Part shown: positions 11,709-19,806 of the stretch, piece after piece
How the letters are laid out: each line of letters begins with the position of its first letter
How positions within the stretch are numbered: position 1 is the stretch's first letter
Source of the DNA: Fidelibacterota bacterium
GTDB lineage: Bacteria; Pseudomonadota; Alphaproteobacteria; Rhodospirillales; Rhodospirillaceae
Length of the DNA: 64,000 bases
Direction of reading: 5' to 3'
Assembly (NCBI GenBank): GCA_947476275.1
Contig: CANJPQ010000002.1
Span: 62,001-126,000 of the forward strand
Notes under the pieces: model-generated
What the model saw: the letters and a program-made list of their open reading frames with translations, nothing else
What the model was told of the DNA's origin: nothing
Databases searched by the model: none
Made by a program: the position numbers and the translations under genes

Positions 11709-11833
11709 ATGTCATCCCGGACGAAGCGCGTCAGCGCGAAGATCCGGGATCCACTTCTCAACACGCACGAGCCCTGCGATCCGTGCCGCATGGTGCACGC
11801 TGACGAGTGGACCCCGGCCTTCGCCGGGGTGAC
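11709..11833. repeat. Intergenic palindromic repeat module, GATCCGGGATC type
   Basis: Between uvrD and the next gene lies noncoding DNA made of inverted repeats. TCCCGGA (11716-11722) is complementary to TCCGGGA further right (about 11742-11748), and CCCCGGCCTTCGCCGGGG (11813-11829) is a nearly perfect hairpin. This layout, beginning GTCATCCCGGACGAAGCG and ending in a CCGGCCTTCGCCGG stem, is familiar as an interspersed element of several alphaproteobacterial genomes. A second kind of module follows at 11867. No coding potential is seen. Confidence 0.6.
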
Positions 11834-11866
11834 GGTCTGAGTTCGTCCCAGCCGCTTCCCCCACAC

Positions 11867-11922
11867 CGTCATGCTTGCCGTCCACAGGCCCGCGAGCATC
11901 CAGGGGATTTCGTCTTTCGTCA
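11867..11922 (+). repeat. Intergenic repeat, copy 1 of an element also found inverted at 14281-14383
   Basis: The stretch starting CGTCATGCTTGCCGTCC, continuing through CGCGAGCATCCAGGGG and ending near TTTCGTCTTTCG, matches the reverse complement of 14330-14383 with only a few differences. The core GCTTGCSGTCC / GGNCCGCGAGC can fold on itself. It ends about 16 bases before the stop codon of the downstream minus-strand hydrolase, so it may act in its 3' end. A repeated noncoding element is the simplest reading. Confidence 0.65.
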
Positions 11923-11937
11923 GAAAATTAAAAAAGC

Positions 11938-12618
11938 TCAGACTGAGTCGATCACGTCCCTCAAAATTGCATTGAGGTGTTCTGGTCGCTCCAACGGGAC
12001 GTAATGGCCGCAGTCGGGAATGACGTGAAGACATCCATGGGGCGCCTGTTCGGCTTGTAGCGCACTTGTCTGCAGTCCGGGCGCGCAGTCCTCTGCGCCC
12101 GTCACCACAACGACCGGAAACGAAAAACGCGCGAGAAAAGCATCGCGGGGTTTTCGGGTATGGAAAGCTGTTATGCCTCGCCAAATATCTTCTCGTGACT
12201 GGCGAACCGCAATTGCCTTGGCATTGGCGATCACCGCGGCCTCTGCTGACTTTGAGAACAGCGGCTCCCATGAAAGGTTCCACGCCTCTTCCAACCCCTT
12301 TTCTTGAACCTGTTTCAGCGATGAAGCATGTAAGGCCGGGTCGGGGTTGTGTCCGGCTTTGGTGCCGATGAGTACCAAAGCCGCAATGCGGTCGGGTGCC
12401 GCAATGGCTACCTCGACAGCACAGGAACCGCCGACGGAGCACCCCACCACGACGAGGCGATCACTCTGCACCAGCCGCAATGCTTCTGCTGCCCACTCTT
12501 CGACAGTTGCTCCCAAGCCATAGAGCGTCGGAGCGTGCGTGGCGCCCGGAAGAAGTTCCTGCTGTCCGGCCCACATCGAATCGTCGAGCGGAAGTGCGTG
12601 CAACAACAGAAACTCCAC
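11938..12618 (-). CDS. Alpha/beta-hydrolase fold protein, substrate unknown
   Basis: 226 residues, a small single-domain alpha/beta hydrolase. The nucleophile elbow is GCSVGG (serine around residue 80), the acid is probably the aspartate of VVVVTGAEDCAPG, and the histidine is in IPDCGHYVPLERPEHL near the C-terminus, giving a complete Ser-Asp-His triad. There is no signal peptide, so it should be cytoplasmic. No lid domain of obvious size is present. The N-terminus starts directly with strand beta-1 (MEFLLLHALPLDD). It is 49 bases downstream of a carboxylesterase gene on the same strand. Sequence alone does not give the substrate; esterase or haloperoxidase-like annotations would both be guesses. 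Confidence 0.9.
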   Translation of the reverse strand: MEFLLLHALPLDDSMWAGQQELLPGATHAPTLYGLGATVEEWAAEALRLVQSDRLVVVGCSVGGSCAVEVAIAAPDRIAALVLIGTKAGHNPDPALHASSLKQVQEKGLEEAWNLSWEPLFSKSAEAAVIANAKAIAVRQSREDIWRGITAFHTRKPRDAFLARFSFPVVVVTGAEDCAPGLQTSALQAEQAPHGCLHVIPDCGHYVPLERPEHLNAILRDVIDSV

Positions 12619-12667
12619 GGGAGCCTTTCTATTTCATCGACTGTTGGGCGATCCGTTCACGCGGTCA

Positions 12668-14221
12668 TCACCGTATCCCTGCCTTCTCCTTGAACCGCGC
12701 GATGTGGAAATCCATCCGCGCCGCGAGCAGTCCGGGTTTGTGGCCGATGGTGTAGCCGATCTCGAACCAGTTATCCGTGTCCGCGCGATAGGGCTCCCAA
12801 CGCGGCAGGCCGTCGCCATTCGGATCGCCGGTCTTGGCGAAGTTCGTCCAGTACGATGCCATCTGGTCGCTGACCCTGTAGTCGGCCGCAACCGCGCCGG
12901 TCTCGAACTTCTGCAGCGCCAGAAACACATACGGCAAATCGTCGGCATGGCGCACGCCTTGATAATCCTCGCGCCATTTCTGGGTCACATACGACATGAA
13001 ATAGAGATACGCCGGTGCGCCCGCGCCGCCAGTGGCGCCGCCCGCGCGCGCCATGTTGGCGGCCTGGAATTTCGCGCCGGCCAGCGCCCGGCTGTCGCCC
13101 ATCCATTGCTGCGCGATCCATTTCTCCGGCTTCTTGCCGTACAGGGCCTCGAGCTGATCGCGCGAGACGTCGGGCGCGATCCGCTCCAGAACATCCGCGC
13201 CCACGCGGCCCATCTCGCCCTCGAGGCTGTTGGCGCCGAGCAGGAACGGCACCGAATGCTGGCGCCCCTCGGCGAACATCTTCGCCACCGGCTCAGGCAC
13301 GATGGTGCCGTCGACGAACGGCCATCCGCGCCCCGCCAGTTGCCGCTTCAGCAACAGGTCCACGGGCAACGCCCGCAGGCCCTTGGCGTCAATCGCATCC
13401 GGCAGGCCTTCCAATTTGACGAACGCCTGCGCCAACAGCATCGCCGACGGCCGCTGCGGCAACGAAGTTTCCATGAAAGTCTCATCCGTAACGGCGCTGC
13501 CGCCGGATTGGCTGATGGCGCGCGCGAACAATCCCTTCGCGAGCGGGGAGACCATCATCATGCTGATCGAGCCGCCGCCGGCGGATTCACCGAACACGGT
13601 AACGTTGACGGGATCGCCGCCGAAGGCGGCGATATTGCGCTGAACCCACTGTAGGGCCGCGATCTGATCCAGGATGCCGTAAAGCCCCATCGGCTCATCC
13701 GGATAGTGCGCGTCATGTTCGGCCTTGAGGGCGGGATGCGCGAAGAAGCCGAGCCGGCCGAGCCGATAGTTGATGGTGATCAGGATGACGCCCTTCTTGG
13801 CCAGCGCCTTTCCGTCGTAGAGCTTCATCGTGCCCGACCCGGTCGCGTAACCGCCGCCATGGATCCACACCATGACGGGCAGCTTCGTCCCGCCGCGCGG
13901 CGCCCAGATGTTCAGGTACAGGCAATCTTCCGACATCGGGCCGGGCGCGAAGGTCGCCCACCGGTTCTCTTGCGGGCATCGCGGGCCGACCGCCGTGGCG
14001 TCGCGAACCCCGTCCCACACCTTCGGCGCCTGCGGCGCACGCCAGCGCAACTCACCCACCGGTGGTGCGGCGAACGGCACAGCCCTGAAAACGTCGATCT
14101 CGCCATCGGCGACACCCCGCAGTTGGCCGGTTTCCACGGTGACGAGTGGTTCAGCGGCGAGTATGGGCCGCGCCAAAAGGCACGCGCCGAGCAACACGAC
14201 GAACCGAGTGAGATTTCGCAT
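12668..14221 (-). CDS. Exported type-B carboxylesterase (para-nitrobenzyl esterase family)
   Basis: 517 residues. A Sec signal peptide (MRNLTRFVVLLGACLLARPILA) is followed by the family opening VTVETGQLRGVADGEIDVFRA and PPVGELRWRAPQ. The oxyanion hole segment is VWIHGGGYATGSG, the nucleophile is the serine of FGESAGGGS (about residue 215), the acid is likely the glutamate of ANSLEGEMG, and the histidine lies in GVRHADDLPYVF. Carboxylesterases of this group hydrolyse diverse carboxylic esters in the periplasm or outside. The gene is followed at 49 bases by the small hydrolase. Its substrate is unknown. Confidence 0.95.
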   Translation of the reverse strand: MRNLTRFVVLLGACLLARPILAAEPLVTVETGQLRGVADGEIDVFRAVPFAAPPVGELRWRAPQAPKVWDGVRDATAVGPRCPQENRWATFAPGPMSEDCLYLNIWAPRGGTKLPVMVWIHGGGYATGSGTMKLYDGKALAKKGVILITINYRLGRLGFFAHPALKAEHDAHYPDEPMGLYGILDQIAALQWVQRNIAAFGGDPVNVTVFGESAGGGSISMMMVSPLAKGLFARAISQSGGSAVTDETFMETSLPQRPSAMLLAQAFVKLEGLPDAIDAKGLRALPVDLLLKRQLAGRGWPFVDGTIVPEPVAKMFAEGRQHSVPFLLGANSLEGEMGRVGADVLERIAPDVSRDQLEALYGKKPEKWIAQQWMGDSRALAGAKFQAANMARAGGATGGAGAPAYLYFMSYVTQKWREDYQGVRHADDLPYVFLALQKFETGAVAADYRVSDQMASYWTNFAKTGDPNGDGLPRWEPYRADTDNWFEIGYTIGHKPGLLAARMDFHIARFKEKAGIR

Positions 14222-14280
14222 GGCTCATATATTCCCTTGAACTTGGCGCGTTGGCCAGTACCCCCCAACCGTCACCTTTC

Positions 14281-14383
14281 GTCGTCCTTGGCCCGTAGGG
14301 CCGAGGACCCAGGGGTTTTTGTTTGCGATCTAGAAACGAAAAACCCCTGGATGCTCGCGGTCCTGCGGACCGCAAGCATGACG
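14281..14383 (-). repeat. Intergenic repeat, copy 2 (inverted relative to 11867-11922), nested palindromes
   Basis: In the 369-base gap between the carboxylesterase and the dienelactone hydrolase, this stretch holds three inverted repeats. CCAGGGGTTTTT (14310-14321) pairs with AAAAACCCCTGG around a TTTGCGATCTAGAAACG-like centre. TTGGCCCGTAGGGCCGAG folds on its own, as does GCTCGCGGTCCTGCGGACCGCAAGC. The right half is the reverse complement of the element at 11867-11922. The remaining gap (14384-14590) is less GC-rich and shows no gene, tRNA or clear promoter. Confidence 0.65.
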
Positions 14384-14590
14384 TTCCGATGGGAGCAGCC
14401 TGGGTGACAGTCGGAAAACGAACAGCAGCGTGAGTCTTTTTCCGCTGCTAAAATGAGCGGTCATGATTGCAAACACATCGCACCTCCGCTGCACCCGCTC
14501 ACGCGACACCGCGAAAATCTTAGCGCGTAATTGGCGCGAAACGGGTTGCACCTGCTCACACATCGCCGAGTCGAATCTTGGCGGTGCAGC

Positions 14591-15268
14591 ATGAGCGCCG
14601 CTGTGCTGACGACGCTCACTGCGGCCGACGGGCATCGCCTGTCCGCATGGCGCGCCGATCCCGTCGGCACCCCGAAGGGCGGCATCGTCGTGCTGCATGC
14701 CGTGTATGGCGCGACCAAGCATATGGGCGACGTCTGCGCGCGCTGGGCGGCGGCGGGCTACACCGCGCTCGCGCCGGCGCTGTTCGACCGCATCGCCCCC
14801 AATCGCATTCATCCCTATGACAAACCCAGCGACGGCACGGCGGACTACAACACGCTCACCGAGGCGCAGATCTTCGCCGACATCCAGGCCGCCGCGAAAG
14901 CCGCCGGACCCGCCACCGCGATCTCAGGTTTCTGCACCGGCGGCACCTGGGCCTGGCGCGCGGCGGCGGTGCTGGATTTTCCGGCACAGGTCAATTTCTA
15001 CGGCAGCCACATCCCCGCATTCCTCGATCTCACGCCGCGCTGCCCGACCATCCTGCATTACGGCGACAAGGACGGCATCGTGCCGGTCGCGCAGATCGAC
15101 AAGATCCGCGCGCGCCATCCGGAAGTGGAACTCCACGTCTATCCCGGCGCGGGCCACGCCTTCGAGAACGCGGAACAGGCCAATCACAATGCCGCCGCCG
15201 GTGATCTCGCTTGGCAGCGTTCCATCGCCTTCATGGACCGCCATGTCGCTGGAACCAATGAGACCTAA
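14591..15268 (+). CDS. Dienelactone hydrolase family protein
   Basis: 225 residues, matching the 220-240 of the family. The nucleophile is cysteine in GFCTGG, the aspartate is in YGDKDGIVP and the histidine is in PGAGHAFEN, so the Cys-Asp-His triad typical of dienelactone hydrolase is complete. The glutamate that usually precedes the first loop (QEIFG in classical enzymes) is absent; here the segment reads LHAVYGATKH, so chlorocatechol-pathway activity is doubtful. I chose ATG 14591 because the upstream extension to 14531 is Arg-rich and not family-like. The next gene, an exported M24-fold protein, starts 15 bases downstream, suggesting co-transcription. Confidence 0.9.
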   Translation: MSAAVLTTLTAADGHRLSAWRADPVGTPKGGIVVLHAVYGATKHMGDVCARWAAAGYTALAPALFDRIAPNRIHPYDKPSDGTADYNTLTEAQIFADIQAAAKAAGPATAISGFCTGGTWAWRAAAVLDFPAQVNFYGSHIPAFLDLTPRCPTILHYGDKDGIVPVAQIDKIRARHPEVELHVYPGAGHAFENAEQANHNAAAGDLAWQRSIAFMDRHVAGTNET

Positions 15269-15283
15269 ACAAGGAGAACAGTC

Positions 15284-16711
15284 ATGATCGGACGTCGCTC
15301 GGCGCTTGGCGGCATTGCCACAAGCATGACCGCGCTCACGGCCTTGAACGGCGAAGCGCTCGCCGCGGCGAAGTCGCCCGCTTTCAAGAGTCCCGCGATC
15401 AAGTTGCCGCCGCCGCAAATCGGCCCGCGCATGAATTTCGCGCAAGCCGAAAAGATCATGAACCAGCTTGGCATCGATGCGCTGGTGGTCGGCAGCGGCA
15501 CCAACGTCTATCACGCGCTCGGGCTCGATCTGACGACGACGCGCATGGGCCATGCGCCGAGTGTCTATGCCGTCGTCACGCGCCACGCGGAGCGGCGCAT
15601 CGCGCTGATCGCGCCGGCGTTCCTGTACTACTACACCATCGCCCAGGACGTGCGCGGCCAGGACATCCCGACCTATGTCTACACCGCCCCCGCGAAAGAC
15701 GGCGAGCAGGCGGAAGGCATCGTCGCCTTGCGTGGACGTGAGCAGGCTGTCGCCGGCGGCGCTGCCGAGCCGTCCGCTGTGCCGCTGACCCTGTTCAAAG
15801 ACCGCAAGGAAGCGCCGCTCGACAACATCGAGGTCATGCGCGACCAGGTCGTCACCGCGACCATGAAAGCGCAACCGCCGCGCGCCAATGCGGTGTTCGC
15901 CTTGCGCAAGGCGCTGAAGGATCTCGGTGTCGACAAGGGCCGCCTCGCCGTCGACGTTGAGTCCGTGAAAAGGGAAGTCGCCGCCGCCGCACCGGAGGCG
16001 AATATCTCGGATGCGGACGATGCGTTGCGGCGCATCCGGCCGGTAAAATCGCCCATGGAGATCACGCTCATGCGCTATGCGGCGCAGGCCAATATGGATG
16101 CGGCCCTCGAAGCGGTGCAGGTCGTGCGCGCCGGCGGCGACGTTCGCGATCTCCGCGCGGCCTACTTCGGCGCCGTCGGCAAGCGCGGCGGGCGTCCGGT
16201 GTTCATGGTGATCAACCGCGTCAGTTCGCCGACCTTCGTGGACACGTTCCACGACGGCCAGTGCTTCGCCATCGACTGCGTCAGCGATTACATGGGTTAT
16301 CACGGCGACTTCGCGCGCTCGGTGTTCGTGGGCGAACCCGCGCGCAGCATGAAGGGCGTCACCAAGGCCGCCGCGGCGGCGTGGGACGCGATCCGCGCCA
16401 ACATGAAACCGGGCGTGCGCTATTCGGAAATCATAGCCATGGGCAAGACCGCGCTCAAAGGCTTGGGCGTGGATTACGGCATCTCGTTCACGCCGCATAG
16501 CGTCGGGCTGTATCACGCCGACAATGCCGGCGACACGGGCCTGCCGCCGCTCGGCGACGTGGTGCTCGAACCGGGCATGACCATGAGCGTCGACTGCCCG
16601 CTGCTGGAAGCAGGGGCGGGGGGCTCACATCATTTGGAGGATTTGACGCTCATCACCGAGACCGGGTCAGAGCAGATCAACGCGATCACCCACCGTACCA
16701 TCACGGTGTGA
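15284..16711 (+). CDS. Exported M24 (creatinase/prolidase fold) metallopeptidase-like protein
   Basis: 475 residues. It begins with a Tat- or Sec-like signal (MIGRRSALGGIATSMTALTA... AALA), so it is periplasmic. Residues 40-260 form the N-terminal creatinase-like domain and about 260-470 the pita-bread M24 domain. Metal-ligand candidates are Asp of FAIDCV, Asp of HGDFARSVFVG, His of TPHSVGLYH and Glu of HHLEDLTLIT. The fifth ligand, normally the glutamate in a SxEPG motif, is aspartate here (MTMSVDCPLLE). Annotators usually call such proteins Xaa-Pro peptidases; activity needs testing. It lies 15 bases after the dienelactone hydrolase gene. Confidence 0.88.
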   Translation: MIGRRSALGGIATSMTALTALNGEALAAAKSPAFKSPAIKLPPPQIGPRMNFAQAEKIMNQLGIDALVVGSGTNVYHALGLDLTTTRMGHAPSVYAVVTRHAERRIALIAPAFLYYYTIAQDVRGQDIPTYVYTAPAKDGEQAEGIVALRGREQAVAGGAAEPSAVPLTLFKDRKEAPLDNIEVMRDQVVTATMKAQPPRANAVFALRKALKDLGVDKGRLAVDVESVKREVAAAAPEANISDADDALRRIRPVKSPMEITLMRYAAQANMDAALEAVQVVRAGGDVRDLRAAYFGAVGKRGGRPVFMVINRVSSPTFVDTFHDGQCFAIDCVSDYMGYHGDFARSVFVGEPARSMKGVTKAAAAAWDAIRANMKPGVRYSEIIAMGKTALKGLGVDYGISFTPHSVGLYHADNAGDTGLPPLGDVVLEPGMTMSVDCPLLEAGAGGSHHLEDLTLITETGSEQINAITHRTITV

Positions 16712-16716
16712 CGGGC

Positions 16717-16893
16717 TTAGCGGACCGGCTTCAGCGCGCGGGCGGTATCGATGTTTGCCTGGGCGACGAGGCTCAAGCGGCGCTGCATCTGCGGCGAGGT
16801 CTTTCGAAAGACGCGTGTGGTTTCGGTCTCGCAGATGTCTTCTGCGGGGCGGGGGTCCACGGCGGTTTCGGCGGTATAGGTGCTGGCGTCCAT
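16717..16893 (-). CDS. Small 58-residue protein of unknown function
   Basis: A short minus-strand frame sits between the two convergent-looking blocks; it has ATG at 16891-16893 and TAA at 16717-16719. The product starts MDASTYTAETAVDPRP and ends QANIDTARALKPVR. The N-terminal half is acidic; the C-terminal half is basic and probably helical (SPQMQRRLSLVAQANID). A weak GAGAAG lies upstream of the ATG. Its stop is only five bases from the end of the M24 gene on the plus strand. Support comes from the clean frame filling the gap and protein-like composition, not from a recognised family. I cannot assign a function. Confidence 0.5.
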   Translation of the reverse strand: MDASTYTAETAVDPRPAEDICETETTRVFRKTSPQMQRRLSLVAQANIDTARALKPVR

Positions 16894-16976
16894 CTGTCTT
16901 CTCGCAATCTGATGGGGCCTAGGGTATCCCGCAGGTGCGAGAGCACCACTGCAGAGGTCGCAGGCCAGCCACGAAC

Positions 16977-17002
16977 AGGTTGCATGTCGCTTGCTGCAAC
17001 CT
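16977..17002 (+). promoter_or_regulatory. Hairpin in the prmA leader
   Basis: AGGTTGCA (16977-16984) and TGCAACCT (16995-17002) form an 8-base-pair stem with a 10-base loop, followed by TTT and then the GGGAG Shine-Dalgarno (17006-17010) of prmA. The hairpin could affect translation initiation or act as a weak attenuator. There is no further evidence. Confidence 0.35.
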
Positions 17003-17021
17003 TTTGGGAGTAATCACGAAA

Positions 17022-17966
17022 TTGACACAATCTCCGCTCGCCTGGAGCGCCCGGATCACGGTTCCGGCCGCCGCCGTCATGTCTTTCGAGGCGGTGTTCA
17101 CCGACCTGACGGACGTGGTGAGTCTGTTCGAGGTGGAGGAAAGCCCTGACGGCACCTCCCTGACCTGGTGCGTGGAGGGCATGTTCGCGGACGTGCCGCC
17201 CAAGACGGAGATCGCCTCGCGCGCGGCCCTCATTGCGGCCGCCGAAGGTCTCCCTGAGCCGGCCCTGATTGTCGCCCGCGTGCCGGAAAAGGACTGGCTG
17301 ACCGAGAACGTGGCGAGCTTCCCACCCCTCACCGCCGGGCGGTTCTACATCTACGGCGACCACGTCACCGCCGCGCCGCCCTCGGGCACGATCCCGCTGC
17401 GCATCAACGCCGCCACCGCGTTCGGCTCAGGTGAGCATGCCAGCACCTATGGCTGCCTGCTGGCGCTGGACGGCCTCGGGCGCCGCCGGGTGGTCCAGCG
17501 TGCTGTGGCGGCCCATGGGGCGCTCGATATGGGGTGCGGCTCAGGCATCCTGGCGCTGGCCATGGCGAAGCTGTGGGCGCGGGGTGTCCTGGCGGCAGAC
17601 GTCGACCCGGAAGCGGTGCGGGTCACGCGGGTGAACGCCGCTCGCAACGGCGTGGGCGCTGCCATCCGGGCCTTGGTCAGCGAAGGCACCGGCGACGCGA
17701 CCGTCGGCCGTAATGGGCCTTACGCCGTCATCACGGCCAACATCCTTGCGCGCCCCTTGCGGGCGATGTCGGCGACACTCGCGCACCTGTTGGTGCCGGG
17801 CGGGCATCTGATCCTGGCGGGCCTTCTGCAAAAGCAGGAAGCTCTGGTGACCACTGCCTACCGCGCCCAGGGCCTGCGGCTGGTCCGGCGGATCGTCCGG
17901 CGGCCGTGGAGCATCCTGGTGTTCCAGCGCGCGTTCCCGTTTGAAAGCCGGGGCACGGGACCTTAG
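17022..17966 (+). CDS. prmA: Ribosomal protein L11 methyltransferase
   Basis: 314 residues from TTG 17022. It uses S-adenosylmethionine to trimethylate L11 (known PrmA activity). Seen: the SAM-binding motif ALDMGCGSGILALAMAKL, the preceding GSGEHASTYGCLLALD (family GTGxHxTT motif), the acidic loop LAADVDPEAV and ITANILARPL, the family catalytic-loop equivalent of NILA. The open frame runs up to 16935, but the part before TTG has no family similarity and lies before the GGGAG at 17006-17010, so a TTG start is chosen with modest certainty. The next gene starts ten bases downstream. Confidence 0.93.
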   Translation: MTQSPLAWSARITVPAAAVMSFEAVFTDLTDVVSLFEVEESPDGTSLTWCVEGMFADVPPKTEIASRAALIAAAEGLPEPALIVARVPEKDWLTENVASFPPLTAGRFYIYGDHVTAAPPSGTIPLRINAATAFGSGEHASTYGCLLALDGLGRRRVVQRAVAAHGALDMGCGSGILALAMAKLWARGVLAADVDPEAVRVTRVNAARNGVGAAIRALVSEGTGDATVGRNGPYAVITANILARPLRAMSATLAHLLVPGGHLILAGLLQKQEALVTTAYRAQGLRLVRRIVRRPWSILVFQRAFPFESRGTGP

Positions 17967-17975
17967 GTTTTACCC

Positions 17976-19775
17976 ATGGACATGCCCTATCCCACCGCCG
18001 CTGAACGCTTAGGCTCTTTGCGCGCCGCTATGGCCGCCGCCGGCGTGGATGGCTACCTGATCCCGCGCGCCGACGAGCACCAGGCCGAATACGTGCCGGC
18101 CTTCGCCGAGCGGCTCCAGTGGCTGACCGGCTTTACCGGCTCCGCCGGCGCTGCGGTGGTGCTGACGGACGCCGCCGCGATCTTCGTCGACGGGCGCTAC
18201 ACCATCCAGGTGCGCGATCAGGTGGACGGCACACTCTACGCTTATAAGCATCTGATCGAGGAACCGCCGGCCGCATGGCTGGCCACCAAGCTCAAAGGCG
18301 GCACGCGCATCGGCTATGACCCGAAGCTGCACACGCCCGCGGGCTTGCATAAGATCGAAGAGGCGGCGGTGCGCGCCAAGGCGACACTTGTGCCGATCGA
18401 CGGCAATCTGATCGACAAGGTGTGGGTTGGCCAGCCGCCGCATCCAACTGGGCCGGCCATTGTCTATCCCGACAAGTTCGCCGGCCGCCGGTCGGTTGAG
18501 AAGCGCGCCGAGATTGCCAAGCTGATCAAGGCCGACGGCTACGACGCCCTGGTGATCTCCGCGCTCGACGACATTGCGTGGCTGTTCAACATCCGAGGCG
18601 ACGACGTGGAGTTCTCGCCGCTGCTGCTCGCCTACGCGGTGCTCACCAGCGACGGCCGCGCCAGCCTGTGCGTGGATGCCCGCAAGATCCTGCCCGACGT
18701 GCGCGCCCATCTCGGGCCGGATGTGACGGTGTCTCCCTATGACGTCTTGCCGGAAGTGCTCCAGGCGCTGCCGTCATCTGTGCAAGTGGTGGCCGTGGAC
18801 CGCGACACCGGTTCCCGCTGGCTGCACGATCAAGTGACTGCCGCCGGTCGCACGCTCAAGAGTGTGGCGGATCCCATTCAGGCGGTGAAAGCGCGCAAGC
18901 ATCCGGCGGAGTTGGAAGGTGTGCGCCAGGCTCATATCCGCGATGGGGCTGCGCTGACGCGCTTCCTCGCCTGGCTTGCGGTCGAAGCGCCCAAGGGCAC
19001 GCTGACGGAGATCAGCGCATCGGATCGCCTGCAGGCGTTCCGCGCCGAGACCAATCTATTCCGCGGTCCCAGCTTCCCGACCATCGCCGGTGCTGGCGGC
19101 AACGGCGCCATCGTGCACTACCGCGCGACCGAGCAATCGAACGCGCGCGTTGCGCCGGACATGGTGCTGCTGTTGGATTCCGGCGGTCAGTATCTCGACG
19201 GCACCACCGACGTGACACGTACGGTCGCGGTGGGGCAGGCGACGGCGGAACAGAAGCATCGCTTCACGCTCGTGCTCAAAGGCCATATCGCCTTGGGCCG
19301 TGCGCGATTCGTCAAAGGCACCACCGGCAGCCAGCTCGACATGCTGGCGCGCGCGCCGCTATGGGAAGAGGGGCTGGACTACGACCACGGCACCGGCCAC
19401 GGCGTCGGCACGTTCCTGGGCGTGCACGAAGGTCCCCAGCGCATCAGCAAGGTCGGCAACACCGTCGCGCTGGAGCCCGGCATGGTGATCTCCAACGAGC
19501 CGGGCTACTACAAGACTGGAGCCTACGGCATCCGCATCGAGAACCTGGTGGCCGTGCGCGAGGCTGCGGCGCCGACGGATGCCGAGAAGAAGCTGCTCGA
19601 GTTCGAGACCCTGACGCTGGCGCCCATCGATCGTCACATGATCGCGCCCGCGCTATTGAGCCAGGAGGAGAAGGCCTGGCTCGACGCCTATCATGCACGC
19701 GTGCGCGAGATTGTCGGGCCGCTGGTGGATGCGGTGACGAAGGCTTGGCTGGAAAAAGCAACGGCGCCCATTTAG
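17976..19775 (+). CDS. Aminopeptidase P family protein (Xaa-Pro aminopeptidase, M24B)
   Basis: 599 residues in the three-domain layout of long cytosolic aminopeptidase P: two creatinase-N domains (about 12-300), then the M24 domain and a C-terminal helical extension (PF16188-like, about 540-595). All five metal ligands are visible: Asp in LLLDSGGQYLDG, Asp in GTTDVTRTVAVG, His in DYDHGTGHGVGTFLGVHEGP, Glu in ISNEPGYY and Glu in IRIENLVAV. The enzyme removes N-terminal residues before proline in the cytoplasm. There is no signal peptide, unlike the M24 protein at 15284. A terminator-like hairpin includes its stop codon. Confidence 0.95.
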   Translation: MDMPYPTAAERLGSLRAAMAAAGVDGYLIPRADEHQAEYVPAFAERLQWLTGFTGSAGAAVVLTDAAAIFVDGRYTIQVRDQVDGTLYAYKHLIEEPPAAWLATKLKGGTRIGYDPKLHTPAGLHKIEEAAVRAKATLVPIDGNLIDKVWVGQPPHPTGPAIVYPDKFAGRRSVEKRAEIAKLIKADGYDALVISALDDIAWLFNIRGDDVEFSPLLLAYAVLTSDGRASLCVDARKILPDVRAHLGPDVTVSPYDVLPEVLQALPSSVQVVAVDRDTGSRWLHDQVTAAGRTLKSVADPIQAVKARKHPAELEGVRQAHIRDGAALTRFLAWLAVEAPKGTLTEISASDRLQAFRAETNLFRGPSFPTIAGAGGNGAIVHYRATEQSNARVAPDMVLLLDSGGQYLDGTTDVTRTVAVGQATAEQKHRFTLVLKGHIALGRARFVKGTTGSQLDMLARAPLWEEGLDYDHGTGHGVGTFLGVHEGPQRISKVGNTVALEPGMVISNEPGYYKTGAYGIRIENLVAVREAAAPTDAEKKLLEFETLTLAPIDRHMIAPALLSQEEKAWLDAYHARVREIVGPLVDAVTKAWLEKATAPI

Positions 19776-19784
19776 GGCGCCGTT
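19760..19784 (-). terminator. Hairpin between convergent genes, probable terminator of the minus-strand DUF6481 gene
   Basis: AACGGCGCCC (19760-19769) pairs perfectly over 10 base pairs with GGGCGCCGTT (19775-19784), loop ATTTA. The left flank is GGAAAAAG, so a minus-strand transcript reads stem then GCTTTTTCC, as in an intrinsic terminator. The plus-strand side has only TTGATAA. The stem embeds the stop codon of the aminopeptidase gene. Confidence 0.6.
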
Positions 19785-19806
19785 TGATAAGCCGAGCTAA
19801 GAACCT

